64,000 bases of DNA. Source: Prorocentrum cordatum (lineage: Eukaryota > Sar > Dinophyceae > Prorocentrales > Prorocentraceae). The stretch lies in NCBI GenBank assembly GCA_963575745.1, contig CAUYUJ010021682.1, positions 500,692 through 564,691 on the forward strand, read 5' to 3'. The position numbers and the translations under genes were made by a program. The notes beneath the pieces were generated by a model. It saw only the letters and a program-made list of their open reading frames with translations. It did no database searches and had not been told where the DNA came from. This document shows, one piece after another, positions 55,620-64,000 of this stretch (within the stretch, counting starts at the first letter, position 1; the number at the start of each line of letters is the position of its first letter).

Positions 55620-56960
55620 AAGCGTGTCGGTAGGGCGGGCTGGGCGCTCCGCCTGAGACTTCCTCACAATATATGATATTGAAGCTTGAAGTTTACAACT
55701 GCTTCAAGGATGGAGGGCGGGTGGTTTGTCCAATGCAGTTTTCCATTGAGCGTCGCGTGCATTCGTTTTAAAAGCTTGCAACTTCAAGCATGGAGGGCAT
55801 GTCGCATGTTCAAAGCTTTTAACAGCTTCAAGGATAGAGGGCGGGTCCGTTTCAGAATGTGGTGTTCGCCTTGGCGCTGCGCGCATTCGTTGCACAAACG
55901 AAGCAGTTCCAATGATCTGCAGGGTCGAAGTCCAAGGAACAGCACGATTTCAGATTGCTAGGACGCTGCAGCCACGGTGATTCGCGGTGTTGGAGTCCCA
56001 GGAACAGTGTTACGGCACGAATTTGAACTACCATCCTGGTTACAGCCACGCTGATTCGCGGCATTGAACTCCCAGGGCATTTCCCGCAGTGAAAACCATT
56101 CTTTAGGGACCTATGAAGACGGAGCTTGGAGGGAGGGTTTCTTGCAACATCGTTGATGCGTGTTGGGTTTATACTGGTCCTCCTCCGTTTCCTCCGCCAT
56201 CCGTTTTTCTTCTGAATAACTCCCCCCTTGACGCGCTCCCAAACATTTCGGTAGGGCAGGCGTGGCGTTTCGTTAGAGACTTCCTCACATCTTCTGGTCT
56301 TGAAGCTGGAAGTGTGCAACAGCTTCAAGAATGAAGGGCGGAAGGTTTTGAAAATGCTGCTCTCACCTGAGCACCTCGCAGATTCGCCCCAAAAGCCCGC
56401 TACAGCTTCAAGGATTGAGGGTGGGTCATTTTCAAAATTCGGCTCTCGATTTAGCGCCGCACACACTCGCTCTGTTCACTGTGCAACAGCTTCAAGGATG
56501 GAGGGCACGTCCTTGTACAAAATATGGTTCTCGCTTTAACGCCGCGCCAACTCGTTGCTTAAACAGTTTGCAACAGCTTCGAGGATGGAGGGCGATTCGT
56601 TTTCAGAATGTGGCCCTCGCATTACCGCTGCGCTCATTCGTAGTAAACGTTCACAACAGTTTCAAGGATTCGCATGGCTGAAGTACCAGGAACGGCTTTC
56701 TAACACGATTCAGGACTGGTCGGTTGTAATAGTCACGTCGATTCGCGGTGTTGAAATCCCAGGAACGGTGTCCTGGCACGAATGATGATTCCCACGACCC
56801 AGCAGTCACGTTGATTCGCGGCGTTCTGGTATCAGGAGCAGTTCTTCGGCACGATTGGGGATTCTCAGACGCTTGTCTTTCAACGGGGCGATCCCCGCAA
56901 TGAAAATAGATTGTTGCAGGGGGCTGTGAAGAGGGCATTTGGAGGGAGGGTTCATTGCAA
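55620..56960 (+). repeat. modular satellite superfamily, locus 4 (two cycles)
   Basis: Two successive cycles are seen, each with the leader (GGTAGGGCGGGCTGGGCG at 55630; CGGTAGGGCAGGCGTGGCG at 56250), units with AACAGCTTCAAGGATGGAGG, GATTCGCGGCGTTG and CCCAGGAACGG units, and the closing module (GGGACCTATGAAGACGGAGC at 56108; GGGGGCTGTGAAGAGGGCAT at 56919). TCC follows each closing module. Confidence 0.85.
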
Positions 56961-57280
56961 CATCGTTGAAACCTCCTCCTCCTCCTCCTCCTCCTCCTCC
57001 TCCTCCTCCTCCTCTATCGTTGTCGTCTCTTTCTCCTGAGCACAGATTGTTGCGCTTTCTGGCGTCTCTCCAGACAAACCTTTATTTCACTGTGCCTCAC
57101 TGCAGCCCTGCTTCTCCCATGCGGCCGCTCATACTACATGTTCCGTCTCTGTCTTTTTTACACTCGTGGACGTTCCGACCAATTAGCCGAGTTCAGGCCA
57201 GCGCAAAGGGTGGCCCTCTCCTCCTCCTCCTTCTCCTCCTCCTCCTCTTCTCCCGTTCCCCCTTGGCGACCCGAGCGGAC
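56961..57280. repeat. TCC microsatellites with unassigned sequence
   Basis: TCC lies at about 56971-57013 and 57220-57250. The intervening sequence has no recognised gene. Confidence 0.6.
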
Positions 57281-57287
57281 GCCGCAG

Positions 57288-57345
57288 GTGATCGTCGTGG
57301 ACGACGACAGGGTCTATCCGTCCACACTCGTGGAGGACCGCGCGA
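57288..57345 (+). CDS. exon-like fragment, glycosyltransferase-like VDDD block
   Basis: After a pyrimidine-rich tract and GCCGCAG (acceptor-like), the frame reads VIVVDDDRVYPSTLVED. This matches the DxD-type block of the same glycosyltransferase-like family whose N-terminal block is at 24966-25095. A GT follows near 57341 (CGCGAGTGCTTT), a possible donor. The piece is short and no other exon was found, so this rests on one motif. Confidence 0.35.
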
Positions 57346-57735
57346 GTGCTTTCCTAATCGTCGTCCTCTTCCCGGTCATCGCCGTTCGCCCCAATCCTGC
57401 TTATCCCCCTCAACCCTTTCCTTCTTGCCCTCCTTCCTCGTCCGCCTCACTGTTACGCTGGCCAGACTCAACCGACTCGGTCGGAGCAGCTGGGGCCGTA
57501 CGGGGCGCGAGCTGCAACAGCAGCAGCCGAGAGGGAGCATTGAGACTGCAAAGAGAGCAGGAAAAAGCTGAGAAGTCGGGCGGAGCGTGAAACCGCGGCG
57601 CAATGCTGGCAATTCTCGGAAAACTCCAGACAGCTTCCAGATGCTTCTGGAGGGCCCCTGAAGGTTTTTGAAAGCCTGCGAAAACCACAAGAGGCACCCG
57701 CACTATGCTGCAGAAGTCCTTCCTTGTCGCACCTC
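57346..57735. other. unassigned region; no gene
   Basis: Mixed composition. A stretch near 57600-57690 (AACTCCAGACAGCTTCCAG) is weakly related to the 12-bp family. Confidence 0.35.
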
Positions 57736-58010
57736 CAGACGTGTTGGTAGGCGGTAGGGCGGGCTGGGCGTTGCGGCTGAGATGCCACTGATGAGCCTGA
57801 AGAGTGTAAAATGGAACACACGGATGTAGGGGGATCGTTTTCAAAATCAGGATCTCGACTTCGTACCGCTCACATTCTCCTTACTTTGCAACAGCTGCAA
57901 GGATGGAGAGGGTGGTTTTCAAAATGAGGCTCTCGCTTTAGCCCCGCGCACATTCGTCTAAACAGCTTGCAACAGCTACAGAGATGAAGGTGGGGTGGTT
58001 CCCCAGTTTG
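57736..58010 (+). repeat. modular satellite superfamily, locus 5
   Basis: The leader (TTGGTAGGCGGTAGGGCGGG) is followed by three degenerate units with AACAGCTGCAAGGATGGAG and AGCCCCGCGCACATTCGT. Confidence 0.7.
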
Positions 58011-58285
58011 GCACTGCCCTGAGGTTTGTGAGGTCTGTGAATGAAGCCGGTAGGTGCCGGGTCCTCCACCCCCGGTGTTCCTCCAGGTTCTTCGGCGATG
58101 TTCCTCGGCGATGTTTTGCAATGGCGGCCGCCGGCTTTGCTCGTGGTCCTCGGGGTTCCTCGGCATCGCTTGGCCATGCCATTGAGCAATGCCAGACAAC
58201 GCCAAGCAATGCCAAGATATGCCCAGCAATGCAAAGCACATCGAAGCAATGCTAATCAATGCCAAGCAGAAATTTGCATTGCCTT
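58011..58285. repeat. short repeats, including CAATGCCAAG tandem
   Basis: Degenerate copies of CAATGCCAAG run at 58180-58272. The rest has doubled phrases (TTCGGCGATGTTCCTCGGCG). Confidence 0.6.
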
Positions 58286-58760
58286 GTCTTGAACTGTTCA
58301 GAACAATGTGCCACTGCTGCGGAACAAAGAATACCCCCAGTTGGGGTCGTGTTGGTCTCATTTCCAGAATGGCTGTCTCGTCTTAGCGCTGCGAACATGC
58401 GTTGTAAGAGCTTTCAACAGTTACAAGGTGCATGGGATCGTCGTTTAAGTTGAGCTCTCGCCTTAGCCACCATATTAGTCGACTAAAAGCGTGCAATGGC
58501 TACCAGGATGGAGGGTCTTTCTCAAAAGTCAGTTATCGCCCTAGCGCCTCGCGCATTCGTTGTACACATCGTAGTGGTTACAGGGATGGGGGGACGGTTC
58601 CTGTTCAACATGGGACCGTCGTTTGAAATTTCTCCACAAATCCGGACCAGAAACTTGAACAGATACCCAGCTGCACGGATGGAGCGCGCCTCCTGTTCAA
58701 AAGGGGGTTGTAGCTTGAGACTTCCTCGAAGCCCATGACCAGAAGTACAAGTTCGCGCTT
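58286..58760 (+). repeat. modular satellite superfamily, locus 6, degenerate
   Basis: Units with TCGCCCTAGCGCCTCGCGCA and ACAGGGATGGGGGGACGG recur, more diverged than at other loci. Confidence 0.6.
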
Positions 58761-59340
58761 CATTCAACACACATATTCTAGACGCTTCGCGTAAGCCCCA
58801 CCAGCCCACAGCGGCTGCTGCCCCCCCGGGCTCTTCACTGACTCTGCGGCTGTTGAGCTGCATCCCCTCACCCGCCCTCCGTCCGCCCCTTCGTCCCCGT
58901 CCCCACGCACCTTCGCCTCATGGACCCAGGCTTTCGCGGCGGTGAGTCGCTTCCCTGATCCGTCCAGGTCCGTCCCTCCTCCTGCGGCTGTCCCCTCGCA
59001 GGAGGTGCCCGGGCCCACCCACTGTGATCCCAGGCTCTCGCGGCGGTCAGCCGCCTTCCTGGTCCGTCCGGCCCGTCCCTCCTCCTGCGGCTGTCCCCCC
59101 GCAGGAGGTGCCCAGGCCTTCACTATTTCTGCGGCTGTTAGCTGCGTCCCCCACCCACAGTGCGACCGTGGCCCTCGGCACCCCCCCCCCGGGCCGCTGG
59201 GGCCGGTGCCAGCAGATACTCTGGTCCAGGCCGTCTCTCCCTTTGCGGCTGTCCCCCCGCAGGAGTGCCCGGGCCCACCCACAGTGCGACCGTGGCCTCG
59301 GCCCCCGTCGCTCTCTACGCTGGTTCCGCCCGGGGGCCAT
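58761..59340. repeat. GC-rich tandem repeat of about 110 bp
   Basis: Units combine TCCTCCTGCGGCTGTCCCC, CGCAGGAGGTGCCCGGGCCC, ACCCACAGTGCGACCGTGGC and GGTCCGTCC. At least four degenerate copies span 58850-59330. A long minus-strand frame across it reflects the repeat. Confidence 0.7.
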
Positions 59341-59985
59341 GACCCGTGGTGCGCCGCTTGTTCGGGCAGAACGCATCGTCGATTGGGCGTCCTCTGGATG
59401 CAGGCTCTCATCGTCAGCACTGGCTCACGCCTTCCTCGACGGCCCGCTCGCCCACGGGAAGTGGTTACGCAACATCGTTCCTGACGATTGCGGCGGGGTG
59501 CTGGTTCTGCACTCGACACATGCAGACCTGACGCCGAGAAGAGGTATGTCGAGGGTGACGCTATTGCAATGTGGGCGCCATGGAACCCACCGCCAGTTAG
59601 GACCGATGTTTGTCCTCGCCGTCTGAGCGGCGGTTGAGCCTGCACCGCTGCGTAGCTTACATGTTTCCGCCGTTTGATAGCTGCACGCGTTCGGTCCCGC
59701 TTTAGGCTGTTGTAAATTAGGTCTTTGGTACTTGGCATTTTCCTGACGGCGCGCGGCTCTTCCGCTTGCGCTCGCGAACAAAAAGTAGCCCTACCAGCCC
59801 GTCGAGAAACGATTCCCTGGCGGGTTGCCCGCATCAGGGGCATGGAGGAGCATGCCGTGGAACAAAGGGCTCTGGGAGCCGTGATACCCCAAAAGGGGGA
59901 GGATGGAGGAAGAATCGTAGGAGGAAGAGGAGGACGACGAAAAGGAGGAAGAGGAGGACGGAGAGGTGGAGTCTTTGGTGTCTCC
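59341..59985. other. unassigned region
   Basis: A + strand frame to 59626 reads AERIVDWASSGCRLSSSALA, then GKWLRNIVPDDCGGVLVLHS, plausible but not recognised. A purine-rich tract lies at 59895-59975. Confidence 0.3.
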
Positions 59986-60115
59986 AGGCAGCCTATTGGG
60001 GCCTCTTGGAGCCTCCTGGGCGTCTCTTGGGGCCCTTTTGGGGTGCTCTTGAGAGCCTGGGGAGGCATGTTGGGGCCATCTTGGAGGATATCAATCAAAG
60101 AGGGCGGGCTACATT
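59986..60115 (+). repeat. 12-bp CTTGGNGGCC-type array, short
   Basis: GGGGCCTCTTGGAGCCTCC, GGCGTCTCTTGGGGCCC and similar units. Confidence 0.6.
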
Positions 60116-60895
60116 AGCCCCCCATCAGGAGGCCAGAATTGGCCCAAAACCTCCGTGAAACACATGATTTGCGCCTTCTCGCCGAGGCCGTCTTGGACGT
60201 TCCAATCGGTCGCGCCCCCCCCCTTCCAGACCCAGGGGGGGAAGGGGGGGGAGGGGCAAACCCATCCCCGAAGGAGAAGAAAGAAAACGGAAGAGGAAAC
60301 GCCGTAAACATTTATCGAGGATCGAGCAGGAAAAAGAAGGCGCGGAGGGAGGGGGAGGAACCATGAATGCATCGTATAGGCCCGACACAACGTGATGGCC
60401 ACGAACGACGTCCATCCGCTTCGCCACCTTATCCGCCAACGGGGTGCGTCGGACATCGGTGCCGTTACGACTACGACCTTCGAGGAAACGGTCGTGGAGG
60501 ACGCGGGGGCTGACGTCGCCGCCGGGGGCTCCAGGAGAGTTGCGTGCCTTCCCGATTTCCACGAGTTTTACTAATCGACTGTGCCTCTTGGAAGGCGTTC
60601 GCGCATTTTTCGTCTGGATTCCCATTCCTTTGTTGTTCGGTCCTTCTCCACCGTGATCATGCTGGAAGAACCTGAACTACCCTTGACCAGTCATTTCGCA
60701 ACGCGACACCCGTGCCAGCAACGCAACGGGACGCGGGCGATTCTTGGTCATCCGCATTGCTTGCTTTGCCTGCACTGGTTTGCTAAACTACCGAAGAGCG
60801 CCTCTCATTCGTTCTGGTCGAGGGTTGTCCAGATAAGGGGGACAAATCCATCAATTTACATGTGCCAAAGTCCCCACTTACGTTTGCCCAAGACC
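60116..60895. other. unassigned region; no gene recognised
   Basis: Homopolymer C and G runs lie near 60212-60255. Short frames only. Confidence 0.35.
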
Positions 60896-61860
60896 GGCGC
60901 TGGCGCCAGCACCGACACCAGCATCAACGCCGGCACCGACGCCGGTACCAACGCAAGCGCCTACACCAGCGCCGACGCCAGCCCTGACGCCAAGACGAGC
61001 ACCAGCGCCTACACCAGCGCTGCGGCCACCACCGTCGACAGCGCGCCAGTAAGCTAATTACCCGGGCCACTGGTGTCCCAGTAACGCGCGCCAGCGCCTA
61101 CGCCAGCGCATACGCCAGCACCGAAATTCGTGACATGCTCGTTGCGTCTTGACTTGTAGATGCGGATACTGGCTCCGAAATTCATGACATGCTCGATGTG
61201 TTGTGAAGCTCTTGCGGATCCGGCTCAGAGTCTAAATGTCACGGAGTTGGTGCGTCACGGAATTCTGGCCCACCTATCGTGTGACGCTACGCGTGCGTCA
61301 GCGCCGACACCAGTACCGACGCCAGCATCAACGACAGCGCCTCCACCAGCACCGACGCCAGCACCAACGATGGCGCCGACGCCAGCACCGACGCAAGTAC
61401 TTGGGCCTGCGCCTACGCCGGCACCAACGCCAGCAGCAAGGGTGTACCGGTGAGCTGCCCAGCTCACCGGTGTTCCCTCCAGCCTGGTCGCTAGTACCAG
61501 TTCCAACACCAACCCCGACTCCCCCACTCCGACGTCCAACACCGACGCCGGCACCGATGCCAGCACCATCGTTACGCCAGCAAAAATGCATCGACACCAG
61601 CACCGATGCCAGCATTGCAAGCGCCTACACCAGCGACAACGCCAGCACCGACGCCAGCACGAGCGCCAGGTCCCACCCCAGCGCCGACGCCAGCGCCGAC
61701 ACCAGCGCACTGGTGAGCTGCGCGGCTCACCAGTGGCCCAAGAGCGCACGCTGGCGCTTACGCCAGCGACGACGCCAGCACCGACACCAGCATCAACACT
61801 TGCACCGACGCCGGCACCAACGCAATCGCCTACACCAGCGACAACGCCAGCACCGGTCTG
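60896..61860. repeat. ACGCCAGCACCG minisatellite with hairpin spacers
   Basis: Degenerate 6/12-bp repeats (ACGCCAGC, ACCGACACCAGC) form three blocks at about 60900-61130, 61295-61440 and 61500-61855. They are separated by sequence with perfect hairpins: ACCGGTGAGCTG/CAGCTCACCGGT at 61446-61471 and CACTGGTGAGC/GCTCACCAGTG at 61708-61735. Frames of Ala/Pro/Thr/Ser are artefacts of the repeat. Confidence 0.85.
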
Positions 61861-62039
61861 TGAGTGGCACGTTTGGTCCGCCCCACCGCCTCCCCTTGGG
61901 GGCCCCACGCCTGGGGTGGCAGGGGACCGCTCCGTTCTCCCCCCCCTCCTTCTGCTGCTGCAGCCTCCCTCCCTCCTCTTCCCCTCTCCCCTGTCTCCCC
62001 CTCCTTCCGCTGTTGCGGCCCCCTCCCTCCTTCCTCTTC
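61861..62039. other. no gene seen
   Basis: C/T-rich sequence. Confidence 0.4.
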
Positions 62040-62076
62040 CCATCTTCTCTCGTCGTCGTCGCCGCCGCCGCCTCCG

Positions 62077-62142
<66 letters not shown>

Positions 62143-62155
62143 TCGGGGGCGGTCC
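62040..62155. repeat. (CGT)n microsatellite
   Basis: TCGTCG repeats with CGC interruptions. Confidence 0.9.
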
Positions 62156-62559
62156 TGCCTTCCTGCGGCTTGTGGCCCCTTCTGGGGGGGTGGCGTCCGA
62201 AGGTAGTGGTGCGGTGTTCCGTCCCCCCGCCCCTCGCCTCCCGCGTTTCGTCCTTTTGCTGTTCCTTCTCCTCTTCTGTCGATCGGTCGCGCGTGATTTA
62301 ATTAATTTAGTGCAGACGGGCTCTTTGCCCAGCTCGGGGCGCCCGCCCACTCAGAAGCCTCTGCCCCTCCGTTCTGCGGGGGTGGACGCCGCTAGTGGCT
62401 TCGGTGCGCCACGAGCGTCCTACCAATCCCCTTCTGCAGTGTCCCTTGCTCCCGATTGGGACTGTTAGTATTGTCCGATTGTGGATGGCCCGCCAATGGA
62501 GCCCTTGGCTGTGACCTGGCGTCCATTAGTTATCGTATCTCCGGCGCCCTGTCCCCTTC
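62156..62559. other. unassigned region; no gene recognised
   Basis: Mixed GC-rich sequence; no repeat or domain was seen. Confidence 0.35.
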
Positions 62560-62567
62560 CCTTCTCG

Positions 62568-62598
<31 letters not shown>

Positions 62599-62609
62599 CT
62601 CTCTCTCTT

Positions 62610-62685
<76 letters not shown>

Positions 62686-62690
62686 CTCTT
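62560..62690. repeat. (CT)n microsatellite
   Basis: CT dinucleotides with TTT interruptions. Confidence 0.95.
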
Positions 62691-63105
62691 GCTACCCTTA
62701 GATCGGCTATGCACTGTTGCACTGGCTGCGCTGAGTGGGGTTGCGCACGTCTCTCGGCTTCTCCCCCCTCCTTCTGCGCCTCCTTCTGTGGGCAAAGCTT
62801 TCTTTTTCCCGGCGGGGGCCGGAGTTTAAAGGAGTCGGCGTGTGGGACAGCCGAAATGTTGGCGGCTGAGCTACCCTCACTCCCTCCTCGGCCTCCTCTG
62901 CTTTGCCTCTCCTGGTTATTTTTCCCACCTGTCGGGGCACTTCCAGGCGCAGCCGGCCATCCTGGGTGGACGCTGGCGCGTCGCGCATTTGCTGGCTGAC
63001 CCGCGGCGCCGCCCGGACCGATGCTGAATGCTGGGCGCGGGAAAAAATCGTTTGCTCAAGACCCCCGCCCGTCCAATACCTGACCTGGTCCGCTTCGCTC
63101 TTGCC
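62691..63105. other. unassigned region; no gene recognised
   Basis: No convincing coding region was found. Confidence 0.35.
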
Positions 63106-63330
63106 CCAGTGCAAATCGCAGGCAGTTTTTTTCTGTTCCCCCGATACCCCCGCGACGCTCTGCGAGACGGCGGCGGTGCTCGTCCGAAGCGAGTCGCTCC
63201 GCCGCCAAGAGGCCGACAAGAGAGAACGGGCCGTGATCAGCGGGGGGCGGGCCCTGGCCGCTTGCGACGGCTCGCGCAAGAAGGTCGACGCCGCCGAGGG
63301 GCGGCCTCGCCAAGCGGCTTCCGCAGCGGA
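63106..63330 (+). CDS. exon-like helical segment, unassigned
   Basis: The + strand frame reads TPATLCETAAVLVRSESLRR, then QEADKRERAVISGGRALAAC and DGSRKKVDAAEG, with G/C-rich third positions. It looks like part of a helical protein and could be an exon of the same gene as the open frame at 63420-64000. No family was recognised and no splice sites are certain. Confidence 0.3.
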
Positions 63331-63419
63331 GGCTCGCCCTTTAAACATGCTTCGGGTTCGCTTCATAACGTCTCACGTTGCATCCACCTATTCTGGAGGA
63401 CAAGGAGGAAGACAGATGA

Positions 63420-64000
63420 GGCGCTGTAAACATCCACGGGGGCCGCGCGCAAGGAGCTGGAGCAAGAGGGGGGCTGCGTCGGCAAGCGCAGCGAGTACAG
63501 GAAACAGCGGAGAAGCGCGTCGGGGACGCGACGGCAATGGCGCGCAGCGAGGTCAACGCCGGGAGGGCGAACCTCACCGCCGTCGCCGCTTCCCGAAACG
63601 TCGCGGCGCGGGAGCACTGGGCGCTGCGCCGCGAGGTGGCCGCAGGCGTTGGCCGCGCGTTCTGCGTTGGACATGTTCAACGGAGCTCTTCCACGTCCGG
63701 TTGCGAGCTACGCCTGCCACCGCGGAAGGGCTCCGTTGAACAGCCGCCGCGTATAGCGTCGTTTCAACGAGGCCCGCCGGGGGCGCGGTTACCTCGCCAC
63801 GAGTGGGACGAGCACCCGAACGATTGGTCGGGCCCGCGCTCCACACCGAATCCCCATTCGCGGCGGGCGCTGGAGGCTCCTGGATCGCGCGGAAGGTGGG
63901 CGGGATCCGCAGCTGTTTTCAGGAACGCCGCGGCCCGCGCATCTGCTCTTGCGCCGCGGCGGGGCCCGGCGGCCCATGCGCGGTTGGCGCCGGACTACGC
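63420..64000 (+). CDS. open frame running off the right edge, unassigned
   Basis: A stop-free + strand frame runs from about 63420 to the window end, with an ATG at 63537 (MARSEVNAGRANLTAVAASR, then NVAAREHWALRREVAAGVGR). The first part, to about 63670, is strongly coding-like (helical, G/C third positions). After the inverted repeat at 63675-63741 the translation loses this character (Pro/Arg/Ser-rich), so the repeat may mark an intron or the end of the exon. The function is unknown and the 3' end is outside the window. Confidence 0.35.
63675..63741. repeat. 67-bp hairpin with 18-bp arms
   Basis: GTTCAACGGAGCTCTTCC (63675-63692) pairs with GGAAGGGCTCCGTTGAAC (63724-63741) with one mismatch. 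It lies within the right-edge open frame. Confidence 0.8.

Noticed and set aside
58764-60098. A 444-codon minus-strand frame as a gene
   Set aside because: It spans a GC-rich tandem repeat and a 12-bp array and shows only repeated low-complexity peptide.

Overview
The window looks like nuclear DNA of a dinoflagellate. The evidence is high GC outside AT-rich satellites, a near-perfect dinoflagellate spliced-leader (SL) relic at 11446-11467, DIRS-like and APE-type retroelement families typical of these genomes, introns with non-canonical or ambiguous junctions, and a very high load of trinucleotide microsatellites. The species cannot be read from the sequence; Prorocentrum-like dinoflagellates are one possibility. 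No tRNA, rRNA, CRISPR or bacterial-type gene was recognised.

Only a few cellular genes can be supported, all on the + strand. They are a SpoU/TrmH-family RNA 2'-O-methyltransferase (8944-9793, one intron), coatomer epsilon subunit COPE (25985-27588, two introns), a six-segment membrane protein (41562-42374), a frameshifted copy of a dinoflagellate-type protein family (37775-38942), two isolated exon-like pieces of a glycosyltransferase-like family (near 25.0 kb and 57.3 kb), and an open frame running off the right edge (from 63420).

Three retroelements occupy about 15 kb. A DIRS-like element lies on the minus strand at 1-4176 (gag, reverse transcriptase, RNase H, C-terminal region), broken by two TGA codons and two -1 frame changes. 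A complete-looking non-LTR element lies on the + strand at 11446-17242 (ORF1; endonuclease-RT ORF2). It has an SL relic at its 5' end and a 19-bp target duplication inside a TCC microsatellite. A second non-LTR element (48684 to about 54360) has an endonuclease, RT, C2H2 fingers and a C-terminal domain, with several stops and shifts.

The rest is mostly repeats: a 97-bp hairpin satellite (4.6-5.7 kb), an approximately 845-bp direct duplication (5.9-7.2 kb), a 90-bp array (20.8-21.9 kb), a 12-bp ATCGAT minisatellite (22.6-23.2 kb), two related arrays of about 100 bp (24 and 44 kb), many arrays of a degenerate 12-bp CTTGGNGGCC-like unit, a modular satellite superfamily (30.7, 35.4, 36.4, 55.6-58.8 kb), a palindromic satellite (37.5 and 40.2-40.6 kb), and long CAT, TCC, AGG, AGT, CA and CT tracts.

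The most interesting signal is that the intron of the methyltransferase gene and intron 1 of COPE each form one long imperfect inverted repeat bounded by a 4-6 bp direct repeat. A related inverted-repeat element sits free at about 10.7 kb. This is the signature of introner-like transposable elements that create introns. The SL-tagged full-length LINE is the second notable signal.
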